Assembly: GCF_004795735.1 (NCBI RefSeq)
Contig: NZ_CP039247.1
Location: 620,001-684,000, forward strand
DNA: 64,000 nucleotides
Reading direction: 5' to 3'
Source: Corynebacterium endometrii
GTDB taxonomy: Bacteria; Actinomycetota; Actinomycetes; Mycobacteriales; Mycobacteriaceae
Position 1 is the stretch's first letter, and every line of letters starts with the position of its first letter. A model generated the notes under the pieces. That model ran no database searches. It was not told the origin of the DNA and worked only from the letters and a program-made list of their open reading frames with translations. The translations under genes and the position numbers were made by a program. Positions 36,722-44,378 of this stretch are shown in pieces.

Positions 36722-38212
36722 TTACTTGGACTCCCCGTTAGGCTTTTGCTCTGGGGCGTTTCCATCGTCGTTGCCAGAGTCATCTCCAGAATCCTTATCC
36801 TGTCCCTTCTCTGGGGACTTATCAGAAGATTCCTGGCCAGGAATCTTATCCTCGGCGGACGTGGACTCGCTGGAACCTGCTGCGTCGGGGTTGCGCAGCA
36901 TTTCTTCGAGTTTCGCGAATTCCTCATCGAAGCCGGAGGTATCCGCGTCATCGAGCAGTGAATCAATGAAGGATGCCGGGTTGTCCACCTGCTCAGCGGT
37001 GGGCAGGAAGTCCGGGTGGTTCCATGCAGAATCGCGCTTGTCCACGCCAACGGCAACGGTGGTGCGGCGCCAGAGCTCGGCGGCCTGCTCAACCCGGATG
37101 TTGCCAATCTCAATGCCAACAACCTGGGAGAAGGCCTTATCGGCGGAGCCGCCGGTAGCCTGGCGCCGAGCCCAGGCCTCACGCATCTTCTGCGCGGAAG
37201 GAATGCGCTCACCCAGCGCCTCGGCAACCACAAAGTCAGTCCAGCCCTCGACGAGAGCCAGCAGGGTCTCAAGGCGGGACACTGCGCTTGCATTGCGGGA
37301 GGTCACGCGCGGAGAAAGGTCCATGCCCTGCAGTTTGGAGATCGCGTCCTGAATTGCCTGGGGGTCACCGGATTCGAGGTTGAGCTCGCGCGTGGCTTCC
37401 TCAATGTGGGAGGTGTCGATGACCAGGCCCATTGCGTATTCCTCTACGGAGGATACGAGGCGCTCAACAAGCCATGGCACATGCTCGAACAGGCGCTGGC
37501 GGGCGGCCTCACGCGCCGCAATGTAGACCAAAACCTCCTGCCCCGGAACATTGAGATCGCGCGCTATGGACTGGATATTGTGCGGGAGCAGGGCCGTGGT
37601 GCCAGCGGGGGAGACCGGAAGGCCGAAATCGCATCCGGTGAGCGCCTGCTTCGCCAAGTCACCCAGGGCGTGGCCGAGCTGCATGCCGTAATTCATGCCG
37701 GACATGGACGCCATCATGCTGGACAGCGGGCCCATCATCTCACGGGCTTCCTCCGGCATGGATTCCAGCTGCGCGTCATTCATGTGCTGGGCCACAGGGG
37801 TCACGAGGCGCTGCCACATTGGCATGGTCGCCTCCAGCCATTCCGAGGAATTCCACGCGGCAACCTTGCCGGAAACGCTCGGCAGGGAGGTGGCATCATC
37901 GAGCCACAGTTCGACCAAGCGCACAGACTCTTCAACGGCCCGCTTGTCCTCAGCGGTGACGGGCTTATCGCCCGAGATCTGCTGGCGGGCTATGCGCCCA
38001 GCCATCTCATAGTTAACTGGGCCGGAGCCCTGCGGGGAGTTCATGTCAGAGCCCATGCCGGAGAGCATTTGACCAAACTGGTTGAGCATATCGCCTAGGC
38101 CGCCGGCACCGCCGGCTCCAAAGCCAAAGGCACCGAACGGGTTCTGGTCGCGGCGATTGTTGTCATCATCGTCGTCATTGTTGCCGAAAGAGAAACCAAA
38201 TCCGTTGTTCAT
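36722..38212 (-). CDS. Rv3195-like zincin-related protein (DUF2342/TIGR03624)
   Basis: About 496 residues from ATG 38212; in-frame GTG 38218 is possible. The N-terminus is Asn/Asp/Gly-rich (SFGNNDDDDDNN, FGAGGAGG), then a helical DUF2342 domain: MMGPLSSMMASMSGMNYGMQLGHALGDLA, SPAGTTALLPHNI, and LVYIAAREAARQRLFEHVPWL. The last resembles a zincin helix but without HExxH, so it may not bind zinc. A Glu/Asp/Ser-rich tail ends the protein. The gene is divergent from the PDZ protease, as Rv3195 and Rv3194c are in M. tuberculosis. Confidence 0.8.
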   Translation of the reverse strand: MNNGFGFSFGNNDDDDDNNRRDQNPFGAFGFGAGGAGGLGDMLNQFGQMLSGMGSDMNSPQGSGPVNYEMAGRIARQQISGDKPVTAEDKRAVEESVRLVELWLDDATSLPSVSGKVAAWNSSEWLEATMPMWQRLVTPVAQHMNDAQLESMPEEAREMMGPLSSMMASMSGMNYGMQLGHALGDLAKQALTGCDFGLPVSPAGTTALLPHNIQSIARDLNVPGQEVLVYIAAREAARQRLFEHVPWLVERLVSSVEEYAMGLVIDTSHIEEATRELNLESGDPQAIQDAISKLQGMDLSPRVTSRNASAVSRLETLLALVEGWTDFVVAEALGERIPSAQKMREAWARRQATGGSADKAFSQVVGIEIGNIRVEQAAELWRRTTVAVGVDKRDSAWNHPDFLPTAEQVDNPASFIDSLLDDADTSGFDEEFAKLEEMLRNPDAAGSSESTSAEDKIPGQESSDKSPEKGQDKDSGDDSGNDDGNAPEQKPNGESK

Positions 38213-38280
38213 GCTCACCAATATACGTACCTGCTTAGGGCTTTGACCACGTCAACTCAAACGCTATAAGCGAACACAGG

Positions 38281-38286
38281 TAGGCT
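38281..38286 (+). promoter_or_regulatory. -10 box TAGGCT, leaderless start of the PDZ protease
   Basis: TAGGCT is followed by 8 bases and ATG 38295. Confidence 0.55.
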
Positions 38287-38294
38287 TATGCCTC

Positions 38295-39467
38295 ATGACC
38301 AACGCTGTACCAGAAGGTGAGTCCACCGGAAAGAACGTGGATGCCGTTATCGACGAACCTGCTGACCTGTCATCGGCCAAGGAACGCAAGAGCGGTAAAG
38401 GCACCGCGTCCCAGCGGCGCTACAAGACCCTCGCGCTGGGACTAATCCCCGTCGTGGTTCTCGGCGGGCTGCTCAGCATGGACTCCATCCCGGGGACCAA
38501 TATCTCATTGACGGTGCCGTACGCGGCCGAAGGCCCAGGGCCAACCGTCGATACCTTGTCCCAGGTCGATGGCACGGACGTTGTGGAGGTCGTTGCCGAT
38601 GATGTGGACACGCCGGAAGGCCAGCTCAACATGACCACGGTGTCAGTGACCACAAACATGACCTTGGGGCAGGTCCTCTACAAGTGGTTAAGCACGGATG
38701 ACACCATCGTCCCGCTGTCTAACTACATGCGGCCGGACACCACCATGGAGGAGGTCGAAGAGGCCAATAAACAGGCCTTCGTCCAATCTGAATCCGCGGC
38801 AACCTATACCGCTATGGAGTACCTAGGGGTTCCGGTGAAAACAGTTGTGGCGGAGGTGCTCAAGGACTCGCCGGCCCGCACGGTCCTCGAGCGCGGTGAC
38901 GTCATCACTGAAGTCAATGGCACTCCGGCCGCTGAGCCGGCAGAGATTCAGCGCCTTATCCAGACCCAGGCCCCGGGCGATGAGCTCACGCTCAAGATTG
39001 AAAGGGCTGAGCAGGAGAGGGAGGAAAAGCTAACCCTAGGGGAGCACCCTGAAGACGATTCCCTGGCTTTCCTAGGCGTCACCATGCTGGCGGAGCCCGA
39101 TACGGATATTGAGGTTAACTACAACCTCCAGGATATCGGCGGGCCTTCGGCCGGAATGATGTTCACCCTAGCCGTAATCGACAAACTTTCGCCGGGTGAC
39201 CTGAGCGGCGGCAACTTCGTTGCGGGCACGGGAACCATCGGCCTCGACGGGCAAGTGGGGCCCATCGGCGGCATCAAGCACAAGGTCCGGGCCTCGATGG
39301 ATGCCGGTGCTGAGCTTTTCCTCGCGCCGGCCGATAACTGCCAGGAGGCAACCAGCCGCGACCATGGGGACATGGTAATTGCCAGCGTGCGCACCATCGA
39401 TGATGCGATCAAGGCGATGGAAGATTTCGCCGCAGGCAAAGAAGTCACAACCTGCCCGGCTTCTTAA
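38295..39467 (+). CDS. PDZ and Lon-like (S16) membrane protease
   Basis: 390 residues. One membrane helix (LALGLIPVVVLGGLLSM at about 46-62) anchors the protein with the rest outside. A PDZ domain (GVPVKTVVAEVLKDSPARTVLERGDVITEVNGTPA) precedes a Lon-type Ser-Lys protease domain: QDIGGPSAGMMFTLAVID has the catalytic Ser and GQVGPIGGIKHKVRASMDAG the catalytic Lys. This is the YlbL/Rv3194c type. The substrate is unknown; in bacilli YlbL affects the division block after DNA damage. A terminator follows at 39479. Confidence 0.9.
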   Translation: MTNAVPEGESTGKNVDAVIDEPADLSSAKERKSGKGTASQRRYKTLALGLIPVVVLGGLLSMDSIPGTNISLTVPYAAEGPGPTVDTLSQVDGTDVVEVVADDVDTPEGQLNMTTVSVTTNMTLGQVLYKWLSTDDTIVPLSNYMRPDTTMEEVEEANKQAFVQSESAATYTAMEYLGVPVKTVVAEVLKDSPARTVLERGDVITEVNGTPAAEPAEIQRLIQTQAPGDELTLKIERAEQEREEKLTLGEHPEDDSLAFLGVTMLAEPDTDIEVNYNLQDIGGPSAGMMFTLAVIDKLSPGDLSGGNFVAGTGTIGLDGQVGPIGGIKHKVRASMDAGAELFLAPADNCQEATSRDHGDMVIASVRTIDDAIKAMEDFAAGKEVTTCPAS

Positions 39468-39478
39468 GCGCTGGAAAA

Positions 39479-39511
39479 GTCCCCGCGCCCGCGGCATAGA
39501 GGGGCGGGGAC
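39479..39511 (+). terminator. Hairpin between the PDZ protease and the lipoprotein gene
   Basis: GTCCCCGC (39479-39486) pairs with GCGGGGAC (39504-39511). The genes converge here. Confidence 0.65.
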
Positions 39512-39530
39512 CGAAGAGGCTATTGGGGGG

Positions 39531-40238
39531 TTAAGTGAGGCCTAGTTCGGCCAGGCGCTCCTCGGGGTCGACCTGGTCCGTGGAAACCATTTGCTGAGCC
39601 ACTAGGCCGTTGTCATTGTCCACTACGGTGAGAATGGCGGTACTGCCGAGCGTCGACCAGCCCACGACCCGCGAACCGCTGTCCTCAATCACATGGGAGG
39701 AGCGCAGCTCAGTAAGCACCTGGGTGGTCTGAGTGGCCTTGGTGTCAGAGTTATAGAATTGAAACTGACCCACCTCAGGGCCGGAACAATCGTAGGTGTC
39801 CTCAATGGCGGACGGATCGCAGCTGCTGAACTGGTCAAAAATCTCCCGGGGTAGCAGCGGGGAGAAGATCTCGTAGGCACTCGCTACGGATTCATCCATC
39901 CCCTCCTCCGATGCGTCTGTGGAAGTTTCCTCAGCATCAGACTCTTCAGAGCTGGTGGAACGGGAATTGGTTTCTGACGGCTCTGCGGCTTCGTCACCTC
40001 GGCTCGCCGTGGGATCAGAACTAGCTGATTGCCTAGACGGAACATCGCTATCTTCAGAGTTCGAAGCTTCCCGCGCGGCGGTGGCTTCCTTGGCTTCGGT
40101 CTGTGCCGCCGCGGTGTCAGCAGCAGGCGCTGGGGCGGGGGAATCCTCACCCGAAGAACCGCAGGCTACGAGGGTGCCGGCAAGCAACGCACAGGCAGAA
40201 GTTATGCTGACACGGCGAACTAGCTGTGGCATCTGCAC
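39531..40238 (-). CDS. Secreted lipoprotein with Ser/Glu-rich linker
   Basis: Not recognised beyond its class. GTG 40238, 8 bases after GAGGAG, gives 235 residues. The signal peptide ends in the lipobox L-V-A-C followed by GSSGEDS, so the Cys is lipidated. About 90 residues of Ala/Ser/Glu/Asp low complexity follow, then a compact C-terminal domain of about 110 residues (ASAYEIFSPLLPREIFDQFSSCD, DCSGPEVGQFQFYNSDTKATQTTQVLTEL) with two cysteines. The domain may resemble small DUF ligand-binding lipoproteins. It sits in the same direction as the PPA1309 gene. Confidence 0.7.
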   Translation of the reverse strand: MQMPQLVRRVSITSACALLAGTLVACGSSGEDSPAPAPAADTAAAQTEAKEATAAREASNSEDSDVPSRQSASSDPTASRGDEAAEPSETNSRSTSSEESDAEETSTDASEEGMDESVASAYEIFSPLLPREIFDQFSSCDPSAIEDTYDCSGPEVGQFQFYNSDTKATQTTQVLTELRSSHVIEDSGSRVVGWSTLGSTAILTVVDNDNGLVAQQMVSTDQVDPEERLAELGLT

Positions 40239-40341
40239 TAAACGGGCTCCTCAACAAACAGGCGGTAATACAGGTGAGCGGCGACGCAAGGAGGTCTTCC
40301 GTAACGCCGAGCGTTACGGAAAACCTGCACGGGTGTCTAGT

Positions 40342-40878
40342 CTAACCCAAGTCTTCTGGATCTTGCTCCAAACCGTAGCGTAGAGCTGCTATAACGCCGG
40401 GGGCAACTTCCGGGCCGCCTCGAAGGTCAATGTCGTCTTGCGCAAACGGGCCGGCGGCTTCCAATTCCTCCTCGGTGGGGCGAAGCTGCAGCAGGGTGAG
40501 CTCGAGTCCTTGCTCCCGCAAGACGCCGGAGAACAAGCGCGCCGGGCGAGGGGAGTCATCTTCCGCACTGGTGTCGCGGAACATGATTTCCTGCGCCAGG
40601 ATGACTCCAGCAACCTCTGCCGGCCACGCCAGGCGCGAAACGTACTCAGCAAGCTGCTCGGAGCCGGGCTCGATATTCTCCGGAAGGTTATCTTGCACAA
40701 TCAACGTGAGCTGGGAATCGTCCTCCAGCTCCAGTTCTGCGAGTTGATCCGCCACCAGCATGGATGGCACCAGGGCAAATAGGGTCGGGGAGGCGTCCCA
40801 GCCTTCGCCGTGGATAAACTCCACGGCCTCAAGCATCGCTTTATTCAAAGACTGCTGGGAGAAGTTGGGGGAACTCAT
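40342..40878 (-). CDS. PPA1309 family protein
   Basis: 178 residues from ATG 40878 (AAGGA 7 bases upstream; ATG 40884 is also open). The sequence has the family pattern: NKAMLEAVEFIHGEGWDASPTLFALVPS near the start, SRLAWPAEVAGVILAQEIMF in the centre, VAPGVIAALRYGLEQDPEDL at the end. It is an acidic cytoplasmic protein of unknown function that is conserved next to UPF0182 in actinobacteria. It is divergent from the UPF0182 gene. Confidence 0.85.
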   Translation of the reverse strand: MSSPNFSQQSLNKAMLEAVEFIHGEGWDASPTLFALVPSMLVADQLAELELEDDSQLTLIVQDNLPENIEPGSEQLAEYVSRLAWPAEVAGVILAQEIMFRDTSAEDDSPRPARLFSGVLREQGLELTLLQLRPTEEELEAAGPFAQDDIDLRGGPEVAPGVIAALRYGLEQDPEDLG

Positions 40879-40968
40879 GTGCATCCTTATTCGTTAATCT
40901 TTTGGCTCTTCTTTAAGCTGGAAGCACTATAACCCGTTTTATTCGAACAATATTGATTGGAGCTGGCG

Positions 40969-43900
40969 TTGGTCTCAGGTCTAACCCAACCCACTGCCCC
41001 TATGAAACGCCCACCAAAGGCGCTGACATGGATTATCGCGGCGGTTGCGCTGTTGATGTTTATTGGCCCCATGTTGGTGGGCCTGTACACGGACTGGAAG
41101 TGGTTCGGTGCAATTGACTATCGCGGTGTGTTCACCACCACCGTGGTCGCGCGCATCGTCTTGTTTTTCGTTGGTCTTTTAGTAACCGTCGCCGTGATGC
41201 TGCTTGCCGGATACTTTGTCTGGCGCGGGCGCCCCGAGCCTACCGATGTTGGCGACTTGAACTCCCCGGTCCAGCAGTACCGCGAGTCTATCGAAGCTAC
41301 GGTTCGTTCTGCGATGAAGTTCCTGCCAATCATCATTGGCATCTTCGCCGGTTTCATTCTGCAGTCCAGCTGGCGCAGCATCATGCTGTTTCTCAACAGC
41401 CAGGAGTTCGGGGTCACGGATCCCCAGTTCGGCAAGGACTTAGGCTTCTACGCATTTCAGCTGCCGGTCATCCGCCTCGTAGTTGATTCCTTCGCGATGC
41501 TGGCCGCCTTGGCGTTCATCCTCGCGATCGTAGGCCACTACATCCTTGGCGGGATTCGCCTAGGAAATCAGGCAGCCGGCATCAAAGGAAAGGTATCCAA
41601 GCCCGCCCGCGTGCAGCTAGCGGTAACGGCTGGCCTGTGGATGCTCCTGCAGGTCATCAATTTCTGGCTTGACCGCTACGAGCTGCTCTACACCCGCAAT
41701 GACCTGTTCACCGGCGCGTCCTACACGGATATCAACGCGCAGCTTCCTGCCAAAATCATCTTGATGGTTATCGGCGTATTCGTGGTTATCGCCTTCTTCA
41801 TGGCGATCGTCATCAAGGACCTGCGCATTCCGGGTCTGGCCGTAGTGCTTATGCTCGTGAGCTCCATCGCCATTGGCACGGTGTGGCCGCTTCTGATGGA
41901 GCAGTTCTCCGTCCAGCCCAACCGCCAGGCCAAGGAAGCGGAGTCTATCCAACGCAATATCGAGTCGACCCGCTACGCGTTTGGGTTGACCGACGATAAG
42001 GTCACCTACGTTGAGAACTGGGGCGCCAACGGCGCATCGGATGAAGACGTGGCGGCGGATGAGGCCACCATCTCCAACCTGCGCTTGCTGGACCCGGACA
42101 TCTTGGCACCGACCTTTACCCAGATGCAGCAGCTGCGTAACTTCTATGGTTTCCCGGAGACCTTGGCCATGGACCGCTACGAGGTCGATGGCGAAATGCG
42201 TGACTTCGTGGTTGCCGCGCGCGAGATGGATCCCAATGCGCTTCAGGAAAATCAGCTGAACTGGATCAACCGCCACACGGTTTACACCCACGGCAATGGC
42301 TTTATTGCCGCGCAAGCCAACACGGTTGACGAGGTAGCCCGGGACGCCGGTTCCACTCGTGGCGGTTTCCCAATCTTTACCCGCTCCGACCTTCAGGGGC
42401 TCGCGGGCGAGGATGAGACTGAGGGTGAGACCCTCGACGCCGAGAAGGAGCTGGGTATCCGCGTTGACCAGCCGCGCATCTACTACGGGCCGGTAATCGC
42501 AGCCACCTCTCCCGATTTGGATTACGCCATCGTTGGCCGCACCGGTGAGGAGCCAGTGGAGTATGACACCGATACAAGCACCTACACCTATGAGGGTGAC
42601 GGCGGCGTGGCCATCGGCAATATCTTTGACCGCACCGCCTACGCCCTGAAGTACCGCGAGATTAACCTGCTGCTGTCCGACCGTGTGGGTGAGGAATCCA
42701 AGATCCTCTACGACCGTGACCCGCGCCAGCGCGTGCAGGAAGTGGCCCCGTGGTTGACCACCGATTCCCAGACCTACCCAGCGGTAGTTGATGGCCGCAT
42801 CAAGTGGATTGTGGATGGCTACACCACGCTGGATTCCCTGCCCTATGCTCAGCGCACCTCTCTGACAGAGACCACTCAGGACGCGCTGAACCCGGACGGC
42901 ACCACCCAGCGCCTGATCAGCGACGAGGTGGGGTACATCCGTAACTCCGTCAAGGCGGTCGTGGACGCCTATGATGGTTCCGTTACCCTGTACGAGTTTG
43001 ACACCCAGGACCCAGTGCTCAAGGCGTGGCAGGGCGTATTCCCGGGCGTGGTTAAGCCCGAGTCTGAAATCTCCGATGAGCTCCGCGCCCACCTGCGCTA
43101 TCCGGAAGACCTGTTCAAGGTTCAGCGCAATCTGTTGGCCCGCTACCACGTTTCGGATCCGGGCGTGTTCTTTAACAATGACGCGTTCTGGTCTATCCCC
43201 GGTGATCCAACGTCCTCTGAGGCCTCTGGTGAGGCTTTGGATCAGCCACCGTATTACGTAGTGGCCGCGGACCCTGAGACCAACGAGCCTTCGTTCCAGC
43301 TGATTACCACCTTCCGTGGCCTGCGCCGCGAGTTCCTGTCCGCGCACATGTCCGTGTCTTCCGATCCGGATAACTATGGCCAAATCACCGTTCGCGTCTT
43401 GCCAACGGATACCCAAACCCTGGGTCCAAAGCAGGCGCAGGATGCGATGATGTCTTCAGACCAGGTTGCTCGCGACCGCACGCTGTGGGAGGGCACTAAC
43501 ACGCTGCATAACGGCAACTTGCTGGCCCTGCCGGTGGGTGATGGAGAAATCCTCTACATCGAGCCGATTTACTCCCAGCGCTCGCAGCAGGAATCCGCGT
43601 ATCCTAAGCTGCTTCGCGTCCTCGTGTCCTACAAGGGTCGCGTGGGTTACGCACCGTCCGTCTCAGAGGCCCTGCAGCAGGTAGGCATCGATCCCAAGGC
43701 CGCGCAGGAGATTGAGGTAGTGCCGGGCGATGGTTCGGACGCGCCGGAGGATGCTGCCCAGGATCAAGCGGCGCCCGAGGATGACGCACCTGCGGCCGAC
43801 GACTCCTCGGAGGAGTCTGCAACCCCTGCCCCGGCTGCAAGCCAGGACGAGACGGTCCAGGCCATTAACGACGCGCTGCGTGGGCTGGAGGAAGCACGCG

Positions 43901-43974
43901 ACGGCACCAACGAGGAATACGGCCGCGCTCTGGATGAGCTGGACGCAGCGGTTCGTGCCTACCAAGACCTTTAA
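40969..43974 (+). CDS. UPF0182 large membrane protein (Rv3193c-like)
   Basis: About 1001 residues. TTG 40969 has GGAG 6 bases upstream; TTG 40957 is the alternative. Seven N-terminal hydrophobic helices occupy roughly residues 15-320 (ALTWIIAAVALLMFIGPMLVGLY, VVARIVLFFVGLLVTVAVMLLAGYF, KFLPIIIGIFAGFIL, IILMVIGVFVVIAFFMAIVI and others). A large exported domain of about 600 residues follows, then an Ala/Asp/Pro-rich linker and a helical end (NDALRGLEEARDGTNEEYGRALDELDAAVRAY). The function is unknown though the family is near-universal in actinobacteria. Terminator after it. Confidence 0.9.
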   Translation: MVSGLTQPTAPMKRPPKALTWIIAAVALLMFIGPMLVGLYTDWKWFGAIDYRGVFTTTVVARIVLFFVGLLVTVAVMLLAGYFVWRGRPEPTDVGDLNSPVQQYRESIEATVRSAMKFLPIIIGIFAGFILQSSWRSIMLFLNSQEFGVTDPQFGKDLGFYAFQLPVIRLVVDSFAMLAALAFILAIVGHYILGGIRLGNQAAGIKGKVSKPARVQLAVTAGLWMLLQVINFWLDRYELLYTRNDLFTGASYTDINAQLPAKIILMVIGVFVVIAFFMAIVIKDLRIPGLAVVLMLVSSIAIGTVWPLLMEQFSVQPNRQAKEAESIQRNIESTRYAFGLTDDKVTYVENWGANGASDEDVAADEATISNLRLLDPDILAPTFTQMQQLRNFYGFPETLAMDRYEVDGEMRDFVVAAREMDPNALQENQLNWINRHTVYTHGNGFIAAQANTVDEVARDAGSTRGGFPIFTRSDLQGLAGEDETEGETLDAEKELGIRVDQPRIYYGPVIAATSPDLDYAIVGRTGEEPVEYDTDTSTYTYEGDGGVAIGNIFDRTAYALKYREINLLLSDRVGEESKILYDRDPRQRVQEVAPWLTTDSQTYPAVVDGRIKWIVDGYTTLDSLPYAQRTSLTETTQDALNPDGTTQRLISDEVGYIRNSVKAVVDAYDGSVTLYEFDTQDPVLKAWQGVFPGVVKPESEISDELRAHLRYPEDLFKVQRNLLARYHVSDPGVFFNNDAFWSIPGDPTSSEASGEALDQPPYYVVAADPETNEPSFQLITTFRGLRREFLSAHMSVSSDPDNYGQITVRVLPTDTQTLGPKQAQDAMMSSDQVARDRTLWEGTNTLHNGNLLALPVGDGEILYIEPIYSQRSQQESAYPKLLRVLVSYKGRVGYAPSVSEALQQVGIDPKAAQEIEVVPGDGSDAPEDAAQDQAAPEDDAPAADDSSEESATPAPAASQDETVQAINDALRGLEEARDGTNEEYGRALDELDAAVRAYQDL

Positions 43975-44015
43975 GGTTAAAAAGGCGCCCGCTAATTGCG
44001 GCTAAGCCTCTCAAG

Positions 44016-44057
44016 GCCCCGCCCAAACCCCGGTTGTACTGGGGATTTGGGTGGGGC
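44016..44057 (+). terminator. Hairpin after the UPF0182 gene
   Basis: GCCCCGCCCAAACCCC (44016-44031) pairs with 44041-44057 with small bulges. Confidence 0.65.
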
Positions 44058-44120
44058 TGCACCTTTATGTATAGTTACAGGAGTCGCCAACACGGCGAGA
44101 TGATAGGAAGTATCATCCGA

Positions 44121-44197
44121 CGCGGGGTGGAGCAGCTCGGTAGCTCGCTGGGCTCATAACCCAGAGGTCGTAGGTTCGAATCCTGCCCCCGCTACCA
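44121..44197 (+). tRNA. Initiator tRNA-fMet (CAU)
   Basis: 77 bases with CCA encoded. The acceptor starts CGCGGGG and the first base C does not pair with position 72. The anticodon stem is CTGGG/CCCAG around CTCATAA with anticodon CAT at 44155-44157. The three consecutive G-C pairs and the unpaired position 1 are initiator hallmarks. The T arm is GTAGG-TTCGAAT-CCTGC. A terminator follows directly. Confidence 0.95.
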
Positions 44198-44204
44198 ACT
44201 TCCA

Positions 44205-44240
44205 GGCCCTGACCAGTGGAAACACCGGTCAGGGCCTTTT
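44205..44240 (+). terminator. Terminator after tRNA-fMet
   Basis: GGCCCTGACC (44205-44214) and GGTCAGGGCC (44227-44236), then TTTT. Confidence 0.85.
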
Positions 44241-44365
44241 CGTTGTGCTACTCGGTTTTGAAACTGGCGGCTTGACAGACTAAGGGCCAGGAAGAGCATT
44301 TTCATCCGTCAACTCCGTACAGGAATTTCCTGGATATTAGGTGCAGTAGGCCTTCGACGATTAGA

Positions 44366-44371
44366 TAGAAT
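44366..44371 (+). promoter_or_regulatory. -10 box TAGAAT of the restriction-modification gene
   Basis: TAGAAT, 7 bases, then ATG 44379: a leaderless arrangement. Confidence 0.65.
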
Positions 44372-44378
44372 CTTCGTT

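Noticed and set aside
37016-38098. 360-codon plus-strand frame opposite the Rv3195-like gene
   Set aside because: The opposite strand encodes a conserved family with a correct start; this frame has no family match that I recognise.
41617-43416. 599-codon minus-strand frame inside UPF0182
   Set aside because: Antisense to the conserved UPF0182 gene; His/Gly/Val/Arg-rich shadow composition.
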